Assembly: GCA_003573635.1 (NCBI GenBank)
Contig: QUTJ01031292.1
Coordinates: 1-10,731 of the forward strand
DNA length: 10,731 nt
Source of the DNA: Goniomonas avonlea
Lineage: Eukaryota; Cryptophyceae; Goniomonadida; Goniomonadaceae
Direction: 5' to 3'
Shown: positions 1-8,000 of the stretch, piece by piece
How positions within the stretch are numbered: the stretch's first letter is position 1
Layout: the number at the start of each line of letters is the position of its first letter
Program-made: the position numbers and the translations under genes
The notes under the pieces: generated by a model
The model's database searches: none
What the model was told of the DNA's origin: nothing
Seen by the model: only the letters and a program-made list of their open reading frames with translations

Positions 1-281
1 CACACCATAAAAAAGCAATACACAGGGTACGTGCCTGCGGGATGGACCCCGCCCAAGGCAGACGCGTCTGGCATCGTGAGTCTCAACCACGTGCAAATTC
101 GATCACCGGTTTGTTCCGGATTAGACTCGTCCAAATTCGATTCGGAAGTCGCTCCCGCGATCAGCTGCCCAACTTGCATGCGGTGTCACACCATAAAAAA
201 GCAATACACAGGGTACGTGCCTGCGGGATGGACCCCGCCCAAGGCAGACGCGTCTGGCATCGTGAGTCTCAACCACGTGCA
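1..281 (+). repeat. Exact 95-bp direct repeat inside transporter exon 1
   Basis: Bases 1-95 and 187-281 are identical, starting CACACCATAAAAAAGC and ending CAACCACGTGCA. The period is 186 bp, exactly 62 codons, so both copies read in frame as HTIKKQYTGYVPAGWTPP and onward, separated by a 91-bp spacer that is also open. Related transporters carry one such proline/tryptophan segment just before the second transmembrane half, so one copy is extra. The copies may extend to the left of the window. Each contains a GTGAGT hexamer (76-81 and 262-267) and an ACACAGG acceptor-like site, so part of the duplication could be spliced out. Confidence 0.95.
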
Positions 282-2909
282 CGTCGACGACGTTCTCAAG
301 ACCCCCCAGTTCTGGCAGATCTGGACGCAGGTCAGCAAGCACACCTGCCCTCCCTGCCCCTGCCTCCTTGCATGCACTGCTGTCTGCTGCCGTCCCGCAC
401 TCTCGCTGCCCGCTCTATCCGCCTCCTTGGTTGCGAGAGTCAACACAACAATCACATTGCATGCGTTTGACACAGCGACCAGGTTGCCTGCATTGCCACG
501 GGTGGGTTTGCAGTGGCCTCTGTGGCCAAGACAATGATGACAGAGATATTCAGTTCTGCCCTACCGATGATCGTCACAGCCGGTTTCGCCTCTACCTTCG
601 TCATGACCATGTCCGTCGCCAATCTCGGTGGCAGGCTCGTCTGGTCCAGGTGAGCAAGCTGTGCCAGGTCTGTGCCAGGTCTGTCCCATGTCTGTGCCAG
701 GTCTGTTCCACTCTGTTCCACATCTGTTCCACATCTGTTGCAGGTCTGTGCCAGGTCTGTTCCACGTCTGTTCCCCGTGCCAGGTCTGTCCCACGTCTGT
801 GCCAGGTCTGTTCCACTCTGTTCCACATCTGTGCCACATCTGTTCCACATCTGTTGCCGGTCTGTGCCAGGTCTGTTCCACGTCTGTTCCCCATCTGTTC
901 CGCAGTCTGTTCCACAGTCTGTTGCAGGGCTGTCCCAGGTCTGTCCCAGGTCTGTTCCACATCTGTTCTACATCTGTTCTACATCTGTTCTACATCTGTT
1001 CCAGGTCTATCCCAGGCCTGCCCCAGGCGCGGTCACGCGTAGGTACTACTCGTGCAGCGACTGGCGTGCGTCAGCCTCAGCGACCGCCTGCGTGCAGAAA
1101 TCCAAACGAGCGGGGCGTTGCGCATTGTCTGCCCGACGGTCGTGGTTGGGTCTTCTCGTCACACATTCACACAGCGTCTCGGACTTCGTCGGGCGCAAGA
1201 ACATGTTCACAATCTTCACTGGCCTGTCGGTGCCGTTGTACATGATTATCCCCTGGTGTGCCACGCAGGTACGAAGTCGCCACTCTCCTCTTACTTGTGA
1301 GTACACCCGCTGTCCACGCTGTGTTTTTTTGCAGGCTCGTGCGTCATTCACGCTGTGTTGCAAGCAGACCTGCGAGAACACAGACAGGGGCCAGATTCTT
1401 TCGGCATTCTAACCAGCAGTCGCACCAGGTAAGCGTGTCCGCCGCGCTGATGCCGCTGGTTGTGTTCTACGGTGCCACGCTGCTGGCCTTCTCGTTTTTT
1501 GCGGGGAATTACAGCACGGCACCAGCGTACGAGGCGGACCTCTTCGGGACCAAGTGCGTCTCGCGATTGATGCTGTTGGCCGTTGGTTTGGGATGAGAGC
1601 TGCTTGTAGTCTTTTGCCTGCCTGGGATGGGAGAGTGTGTTGGACGACTGTTGGCCGTTTTGATCGCATACAAACGGTGACGATGGTTTGCTTGGCAAGC
1701 AACACTCTCGTGTGGAGATGTGCTGGCCTGTCTCTGAATCTCCTGCCTGTCGCAGATATGTCGGCGCCATCCACGGCCGCATGTTGACGGCAAACACCGC
1801 CGCGGCACTCGTGGGGCCCGTTGCAATTTCTCGCCTTCGAGATGGCTCCGAGGTCTCCGCAATTCACGTGGGTGCTGTCGCAAACACAAAGCATCGAGGA
1901 TGCTGTACTGTCACGAACTCCGTTGTGCTGCTTGCGCCCTCCAGTTCTTTGTCCTGCCCTCCAGCCCCGTCCCCTCCTGTTGCGTACCCTGCATTGCCTT
2001 GTACCTCCATTGCCTTGCCCCCCCTCCCATTGCCTTTTACACTCTTATGTAAAGGAGCTCACGTCCAAGGCATCGGCGGAAGCGTTTACAGCAGCGTTCG
2101 GGGCGCCTCCAACTGACGTCGACGTGCTGATTCAGGCCAAGACAGTGTCCATTCAGAAGCTTCTGGAGGTGCGCTGGTTATGTCCTACGCTAGCTATGAG
2201 TAACAATAAAATTACAGGGTTATCTGTCGGTTCTGTCAACGGAGGTTCTCTCACAGTTGACATCTACAAACAATGCCACAAACTGCTGATAGTGCAAACG
2301 CAAAGGCTAAAACACGTGTATTGAAACCCGGAGATACAAGGTTGCTTCAATCATATTTTTGATTCTCCCTGTGCTCGGTTGATCCCGTAGTGGCAGTTGC
2401 TTGGAGCTCACTGGGATGTAACACCACTGTTAAAATTTGTTGTTGTTGTTGTTGTTGTTGTGATACCAAACTCTATCGAGATTAAGGCGAAAATACGTCA
2501 AATGTCAACGTTTCCACCCAATCAGAGGCTTTTGTGGTCACGATTCTACCACTGTTGAAAACACGAATCAGTCGGGCAGTCGAACACACATTTTCTTTCT
2601 GCCAGCGTTCCAAGAATTGTGAGTGTCAGTTCCGTCGGTGGCAGAGTAGTGTAACACCCGCTCCCCCAGATCTGCCCCCCCGGGACCCTGGACCCCACGC
2701 CCTTCCTCTACGACTCGACCATGCACTGTGCTGCAGGCTTGATGTGCGCAGCGTGCGCGGTCAACTTGCTCGTCCGTCCTGTGAGCTCCAAGTGCGTCCT
2801 TGTCCTTGCTCCCTGCGTTGCCTATCGTTCCATTCACGATTACACCAGGTACCATCTCAAATTGGACAAAGACGGAAATGAGCTGCCGCGCACCGCAAGC
2901 TCACAGTAA
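1..2909 (+). CDS. MFS transporter, oxalate/formate antiporter-like (5' partial, 8 exons)
   Basis: This is the C-terminal part (374 aa visible) of a membrane transporter of the major facilitator superfamily, closest in motif pattern to the oxalate:formate antiporter / monocarboxylate group. It would move small organic anions across a membrane; the substrate is not readable. Exons: <1-330, 483-649, 1175-1268, 1429-1553, 1756-1867, 2055-2168, 2670-2791 and 2849-2909 (stop TAA). All introns are GT-AG and all phases agree. Family landmarks in order are VLKTPQFWQIW at the start of the second half, ACIATGGFAVASVAKTMM, the motif-A-like GGRLVWSSVSDFVGRKN spanning exons 2 and 3, SVPLYMIIPW, APAYEADLFGTKYVGAIHGR spanning exons 4 and 5, AKTVSIQKLLE and LDPTPFLYDSTM, then a soluble tail with KYHLKLDKDGNELP. 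The N-terminal six helices lie upstream of the window. The third exon could also begin slightly earlier (1417 or 1420, same frame). Introns are 57-525 bp, longer than those of the coiled-coil gene. Family assignment is secure; the substrate is inference. Confidence 0.88.
659..1028. repeat. 11-bp minisatellite in transporter intron 2
   Basis: About 33 tandem units of 11 bp with consensus CTGTKCCANRT (commonest forms CTGTGCCAGGT and CTGTTCCACAT) fill 370 bp of the 525-bp intron 650-1174. A few units are 10, 12 or 18 bp. A block of units starting at 692 recurs at 797, so there is higher-order duplication. The array begins 9 bases after the splice donor. Because 11 is not a multiple of three and the unit lacks stop triplets, long meaningless reading frames run through it on both strands. 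Confidence 0.95.
2437..2460. repeat. (TTG)8 microsatellite in transporter intron 6
   Basis: Eight perfect TTG units lie in the middle of the 501-bp intron 2169-2669. Nothing else recognisable was seen in this intron apart from its splice ends (GTGCGC donor, CTCCCCCAG acceptor). Confidence 0.95.
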
Positions 2910-2927
2910 CCTGGGCGAGGCACGGCC

Positions 2928-3250
2928 GTGGCACAGGCGGCAGCGAGACTTGGGGCACGTGAGAGGCACAGGAGAGGCACGGGAGGCACTGGTGAGGCAC
3001 AGGAGAGACACAGGTGAGACACAGGAGAGACCTGTAGAGGCACTGGAGAGACACAGGAGAGGCACGGGAGAGGCACGGAGGCACGGTAGAGGCACAGGAG
3101 AGACACAGGAGAGACACAGGAGAGACACAGGAGAGACCTGTAGAGGCACTGGAGAGACACAGGAGAGGCACGGGAGAGGCACAGGAGAGGCACAGGAGGC
3201 ACAGGAGAGGCACAGGAGAGGCACGGTGGCACAGGCGGCGGCGACACTTG
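2928..3250. repeat. 25-bp direct repeats flanking the second minisatellite
   Basis: GTGGCACAGGCGGCAGCGAG... at 2928-2952 and GTGGCACAGGCGGCGGCGAC... at 3226-3250 match at 23 of 25 positions and bracket the array at a spacing of 298 bp. They extend beyond the 11-bp unit consensus, so they are not simply terminal units. Confidence 0.8.
2959..3232. repeat. 11-bp minisatellite downstream of the transporter
   Basis: Tandem units of 11 bp with consensus AGGAGAGRCAC run for about 274 bp, starting 50 bases after the transporter stop codon, so they probably lie in its 3' UTR or just beyond. Some units are shortened to 8-10 bp. A 56-bp block (3021-3076) is repeated exactly at 3127-3182, an offset of 106 bp, showing recent block duplication. 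The unit lacks stops in most frames and creates long spurious reading frames on both strands. Confidence 0.93.
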
Positions 3251-3442
3251 AGAGGCCCGAGACAACACGCCCGTCGAGAGCCGACGGCCGTGCCGTGTCA
3301 ACCTGCACCCTCACTAATTACTCGGCAACACTCCTAAACCCAGGCGTGGCCATCCAGACAAGGGCTGGAGGTCAGGCGCAGCTCGTGCTTCACAGAGAGC
3401 AGAGCGAGAAGCCAGGCGGCCGCTGGCAGACGAGCGGGAAAA
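3251..3442. other. Intergenic stretch, nothing recognised
   Basis: This stretch follows the second minisatellite and has no convincing exon. A reading frame continues through it from the array, but that is inherited from the stop-poor repeat. It is probably transporter 3' UTR or spacer. Confidence 0.5.
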
Positions 3443-3476
3443 AACCAAGTGGTTTAAAACCCCCCCCCCCCCCCCC
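3442..3476. repeat. 6-bp inverted repeat followed by a 17-C homopolymer
   Basis: AAACCA-AG-TGGTTT (3442-3455) is a perfect short inverted repeat. It is followed after AAAA by 17 consecutive C (3460-3476). The opposite strand therefore has G17, which could adopt G-quadruplex-type structure. Confidence 0.85.
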
Positions 3477-3487
3477 GCAGTATTGCA

Positions 3488-3493
3488 AATAAA
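3488..3493 (+). terminator. Candidate polyadenylation signal AATAAA
   Basis: AATAAA lies 579 bases after the transporter stop codon and is the nearest canonical hexamer noticed downstream of it on the + strand. A 3' UTR reaching this point would contain the whole second minisatellite. Use by this gene is inferred from position only. Confidence 0.35.
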
Positions 3494-3506
3494 ACGCTGT
3501 GCGAGT

Positions 3507-3520
3507 CGATCGCGCGATCG
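3507..3520. repeat. Perfect 14-bp palindrome CGATCGCGCGATCG
   Basis: CGATCGCGCGATCG is identical to its reverse complement. It lies between the 3' ends of two convergent genes. No binding factor is suggested; it is recorded as sequence only. Confidence 0.6.
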
Positions 3521-3542
3521 GCGTCCTGCGAGTTCAATAACA

Positions 3543-3865
3543 TTAGGTTTGCGTGATGCACCGATTCGGTTTCAAATACGTGGGCTGCACGAGGTGAGGA
3601 GTGACGTACGACACAGCGCCCCAAGTGACGTTGGGCATGACGGCCTGCCAGGCTGTCACATTGGAGCAATCAACCAGAGAGCATGCATCTAAAAGCAAGG
3701 AAATGGTCCGAAATGACACTGCGAAGCAACAGGTATGAACTTGAGAGTGTAAAATAATCATTCCGTGCTGTTGCACGGATACAACGAGATCACAGCCACC
3801 AAGCATGTTGGCACTGGCAGCTGCCTGCAGGACAACGCGCTCTCCGAACAAATTATCCTCTGAAC
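3543..3865 (-). CDS. Possible 3' coding exon(s) of the Ser/Pro-rich gene
   Basis: Downstream (on the - strand) of the neighbouring Ser/Pro-rich frame, a second frame is open and ends at TAA (3543-3545). It encodes protein-like sequence including SEDNLFGERVVLQAAASANM, then NVTAWQAVMPNVTWGAVSYV and a C-terminus YLKPNRCITQT. It begins right after a clean acceptor (GACCCAG, ending at 3866). Joining 3958 to 3865 removes a 92-bp GT-AG intron in phase 1 and gives a 450-aa protein in place of 371 aa. Further internal introns are possible: GTGGCT...CAACAG and GTTCAT...TTTTAG together span a multiple of three. No family is recognised. It could instead be an independent exon or untranslated. Confidence 0.4.
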
Positions 3866-3871
3866 CTGGGT

Positions 3872-4987
3872 CTAACAAATAACACAGCACTTGGGCTTCT
3901 TTGTGGCCCAGGCCGGTTTAGACTCAGTGAGCGACGTCGGTTTCACCGCCGTTTCACCAACAACACTGTCCACGCCCTCAATTTCAACCGCATGGGCAGG
4001 TGGCTGAGCTGCTGCTACCCGAGAGGACCGATCTTTTTTGGATTTGGGACGCCGAGCTCTTGGCAACGTGGGCAGGATCTCCAAGTCAGCTGGTGCAGAG
4101 CCCAATGGAGCCCATCCGAGACGGGCACCCAAGCCCTCAACAGTGTCTGATGACGGTGGTGGTACAAGTTCGTTATCAGATGCAATGGGAAACGAGTCAA
4201 GGATGATCAGTGCTTCGTCGACAGTGGACAACCTCGTCACCAGTGGGAGAGAGCCTGGCTTCGGTGGATCCGAAGGTGGAGGGGGCTCCGGACAGCGTGG
4301 TGCTTCCCAATGAAACACGACATTTGTCTGTGGAGAGTTGAAAAAAATCGGGTTGCGGCGCTCACGCTCTGGAGAGTCCGTGAACAACGAATCAAAAGAT
4401 TGGTTCACGTCTGTCAAGTCAGCTCCAAAAGTGGCGGCGCTAGGGCTCCCGAAAGACACCAAAGGTTTTGCCCGTGACAGGCGACTCGAGTCCAAACTGT
4501 TTGGATTGTCGCGGGGTGGCTTTGGTGATACCACGGGAAACTCCTCATCTAATTCGCGGCTCGCGTTGCGTGCCGTGATCAAAACGTCCGCCTCGCTCTC
4601 TACAGGCAACATAGAACGTGCATTACCAAGGGCTTCTAAAACAGCCATGAAACGGGGATCAACTCTTTCTGGGGAGCCCAAGACTGTGGTCTCGCCAAAT
4701 GAAATGGAAACATCCGTCGCCTTCATTCGGTCAGTCCTGGGAGTCTCCTCGGGCGTCATTGTCCCAAAGACACTGACAAGAGACCGCCGTGCTGTCGAGT
4801 GATTGGCAACAGATCGAGCAGAAACATTTCCTTCTTGAACAGTGGTGCTCGTCCATCTCGTGGTTTCGATTCTCGTCGAGCGAGAACCGGCCGGCCCTGC
4901 CTCCATGTGCTGGTACTTCAAAAAAGCTGGCCGTGAGCCTTCTGTCTTCACGGTACTAGCTAGTATCTGTGTATGGCTCATCAACAT
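3872..4987 (-). CDS. Ser/Pro-rich, mostly disordered protein of unknown function (371 aa reading)
   Basis: The frame is uninterrupted from ATG at 4985-4987 to TAG at 3872. A second ATG two codons on (4979-4981) is equally possible. No domain family is recognised. The chain is rich in Ser, Pro, Glu and Arg, with at least seven Ser/Thr-Pro sites (for example TPEETPR, GSPERVD, VVSPKPP, TDSPERER, FNSPQT), a typical setting for proline-directed kinases. Several FG dipeptides occur (SVFG, SISFG, VSFGSPS, TFGADL). A PPPPSDPPKPG segment and a basic KKDRSSR patch lie toward the C-terminus. A short helical-looking stretch, VDPRFMAVLEALGNAR, is the most structured part. Read straight through, the protein ends KKPKCCVIC, which fits a CaaX prenylation box (CVIC) with an adjacent cysteine and basic residues; splicing at 3957/3866 would replace this tail. 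The gene is divergent from the coiled-coil gene, with 66 bp between start codons. Confidence 0.65.
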   Translation of the reverse strand: MLMSHTQILASTVKTEGSRPAFLKYQHMEAGPAGSRSTRIETTRWTSTTVQEGNVSARSVANHSTARRSLVSVFGTMTPEETPRTDRMKATDVSISFGETTVLGSPERVDPRFMAVLEALGNARSMLPVESEADVLITARNASRELDEEFPVVSPKPPRDNPNSLDSSRLSRAKPLVSFGSPSAATFGADLTDVNQSFDSLFTDSPERERRNPIFFNSPQTNVVFHWEAPRCPEPPPPSDPPKPGSLPLVTRLSTVDEALIILDSFPIASDNELVPPPSSDTVEGLGARLGWAPLGSAPADLEILPTLPRARRPKSKKDRSSRVAAAQPPAHAVEIEGVDSVVGETAVKPTSLTESKPAWATKKPKCCVIC

Positions 4988-5053
4988 CAATGAATATGCC
5001 GTTTCGGGCAAACGTGAGTTGGCGCCAAATTTTAGTTTTTTGCAAAGTTGTCC
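4988..5053. promoter_or_regulatory. Divergent promoter region with E2F-like palindrome
   Basis: Only 66 bp separate the start codons of two divergent genes. In it, TTGGCGCCAA (5019-5028) is a perfect palindrome. With the flanking AAATTT it gives TTTGGCGC on the - strand, which matches the E2F/DP consensus TTTSSCGC. E2F/DP factors are conserved across many eukaryotic groups and control S-phase and cell-cycle genes. The match is seen directly; function is inferred from position and motif. Transcription start sites cannot be placed. Confidence 0.5.
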
Positions 5054-8000
5054 ATGCAGGCATTTTCCTTCGGAGGACCAGCGCAGAAGCAGCAACCAAG
5101 CCTCAGCCGTGGTGCTCAGGCATTTTCAACACAACTACAGCACACACCACGTTCAGCACCTGGGAGCGTGGGTTTCCGCTCGGCACCGACGCTGAAGCCA
5201 ACTACGCTCATGCCAAAACCCCAAAATGTTCCAGGTCGAACCACAACGCGAGAGTCTCCTCTTGACACAGCCTCGACTTTAATTCATTCCTTTGGTATGA
5301 TTTAAACACTGACTCCCAACGCTGTTGCTGTTTGACTGTTGTGGCAGATGCTCTGGTCAAGCAACAGCAGTCGTCTCAGGTTGAGGGCACACAGTACAAG
5401 GAAAAGCTCAAGGCGTACGAAACGGAGATGGTCCAGGTGAAACACGACTTGCAACAAACTTGCAAAGAGAGGGGAGAACTTGTTGCGGCACTGAAGGAGG
5501 AGCAAAGCAAAATGGCCAGGATGGAGTTTTGCATCACTGAGGTCAGCAAACGAAATGATGGAGATTCTCGGCGACTCATCGCACACCGGCAGGTTCAGTC
5601 GCAGTATGCAAGTTTGAACGACGCTTATGAGCAGTGCGAGACAAAATTCAAAGCTGGTGAGCTGTACCAGGACGTTTTGATCAACCCCTGTCTGAATCAT
5701 TCCCAAGCTGAGAAAAGAAAGGACGTCCTGGAAAAATTCATGGAGGACTATTTGCAGAAATTGTTGGAGTACAAGTCGATTGGGGAGCGAGCAATTGAAG
5801 GTTTGTTGTGGGATTCAGTCCAGCACTGAATCAAATGCGTAGTCAAGGAAGCCAGAGATGATTTGGAAGCTCTCAGCAGCGACCTGAGGTCCAGGCTGGA
5901 GGCAGCAGAGGGAGAAATGCACTCGCTTCATTTCGCTATTGGTAATTTATTTCTTTGGTCGATTTCTTGCACGTCCTGTCTTGGGGACTGACCCGTGAAC
6001 AGTGGAGAAGGAAACCGAGCTCTGTGCAGATCGAAAGCGAGCCAACACGGCTGAAACGAAACTGGCCCAGGTCAATGCACGGTTCATGCTTCTTTTGTCT
6101 GTTTCTGAAAAAGCAACAACAGAAGGAGAAAGTCTGGGTTGACGAACGCTTGAAGCTACATGAGGTAAATCATGTCGTCCAGATAGAACCTGACACCTCT
6201 GAAGGAGATTAAGCAGTCCAAGACTTCTGCTGAAAAGCTCGAAGCGAGGATCTCGCAGCAAGAGAAGACTGTAGAGACTCTGCAGAAAGACACAGTCGCA
6301 ACTGGGACGCAACTTGCTGAACACAAGTTGGCAAACGAGGCACTCAACGAGAAGTATGCGATTTTGAACTTTTAGCTGCCAACTCCTCGCAGACTCCTGC
6401 AGTCCGACAACATGGTTGTGAGACTCACCGAGACAATTAAGCAGCTGACAACGACTTGCGACGACCTTCGCCAGCAGTTGAACTCCTCTCAGCTGGAATC
6501 CAAAGTGAGTCCGAGCATAATGTGGTTGCACTGAATCCCCTCTCAGGCTCAAAATGATGCTATCGATCATCTCACCGCAGCGCGAGATAGTGCGAGCTCA
6601 ACTCTAAATGATCGGACCCTTGAGCTGAAGGTCAGCTGTTCTGAAACTGCCAGGCAAGACCGTGACGATGTCGCAGGAGCTTCAACCGCAACTCGATGTA
6701 CTGAGCGCTCAACTCCAAGACCAGGCGAAGTCGGCGACCACGGAATTGAGGGTGATAAGAGCAGGGATTCCTGTCCCTTTTACACCTTGCTACAGGGACT
6801 CAAATCTCAGTTGGAGACCTTGAACATCTCCTTGACACAAGCTCGTGCTTTGGTCGAGGTAGAGGAATTGGCGTCAGCACAACTCCGCGCGGAGGTCAAG
6901 GATGGTGCAGATCTGATTGTGGTGCATCCTAGCAAATCACCACAACGAATGCTCACATCTAAACAGGCTATGAGATCTCAAAGTGCTGAAGAGTCCGACC
7001 AGAGCTCTCAACTCCTGGAAAAGACCCAGAAGCAGGTGTCGTCCGGAGTGCTTTGAGCTGCGTTAAATACACTCGACAGGCCGAGAATCTCAAAGCTTCA
7101 GAAAAGAAATTGCGCGCCGACATTACCGAGCTCAAGGTGCAGAAGTGTTCGTGTGTCATTGCCCAACCTCTGGCGCACAGAAGCAGTTTGTGGCCAGCAA
7201 CAAAGCAGCAACTTCTTCGAGCACGCAGTCAAAGCGACAGGTGCCTGCGGTTTGGCTTTTTGTGGGTATCTCATGTTCCCACAGGTCGCCGAGTTTGAGA
7301 GACTCCAAGCTGAACTTGGAGAAATGAACAAGTCTGTTGAGGAGAAAAAAGCCCAGCACGTGTCTTCACTGGCAGCTCTGCAGGACGAGCATTGCAAGGC
7401 CTTGGCGACACAGCAGTCAGGTTGTTTGCCATTGTCAAGTTGCTCACCATTGGATCAGACGTTCACCACCGTGTCAGAGTCCGAACAACGCCTGGTCGCA
7501 CTGCAGCAGACCGCTGAAACTCTGTCCTCTAAACTCAAAGAAAAGGTACCAGGTTTTCCACACGGCTTTCGTCCAGCGGACTCACCGCCTGTGTAGGAGG
7601 CAGCGGCTGTAAAATTAACAGAGCAGGCCGAACGTGTTCAGAAGGATCTAGGTGGGTCTAGCCTTTTCCATATCTCCACTGTAGCTAATCCCATTCGCAG
7701 AGATCGCAAAAACTTCAAGCCGCTCAGAAGAGATGGTGAGTTCTGAATCGACGGTGGCACACGTCTTGTTACATTCCACACCAGGCACGCATGCTGGCGA
7801 CCCTCCAGACTGATCGGGACCAGAAGCAGAAAGAAAGGGATGAAGCTTTAACAAAGGTCAAGCAGTTTGAAGGCAGTTCCGAAGCGATGGTTGACCTCAA
7901 GAGGCAGCTTGCAGAGACCAAAAAAACACAAAAGAATGGTGGCGTTTTATTGTTATTTTCGAGTGTGAAGCTCACGTTGGTGTAGTTGAGAAACAGATGC

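Noticed and set aside
368-1412. Long Cys/Val/Pro-rich frames on both strands through the first minisatellite
   Set aside because: They arise because the 11-bp unit has no stop triplets. The region is an intron of the transporter, whose flanking exons join in phase across it.
659-3232. CRISPR array
   Set aside because: Units are contiguous 11-mers with no unique spacers, in an intron-bearing eukaryotic locus.
2800-3492. 230-aa Arg/Gly/Thr-rich frame on the + strand and matching frames on the - strand over the second minisatellite
   Set aside because: Translation of an 11-bp tandem repeat; it overlaps the transporter's last exon in another frame and has no non-repeat protein content.
4338-4802. 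154-aa + strand frame antisense to the Ser/Pro-rich gene
   Set aside because: Mirror of a GC-rich coding frame on the other strand; no start context, splice partners or family features.
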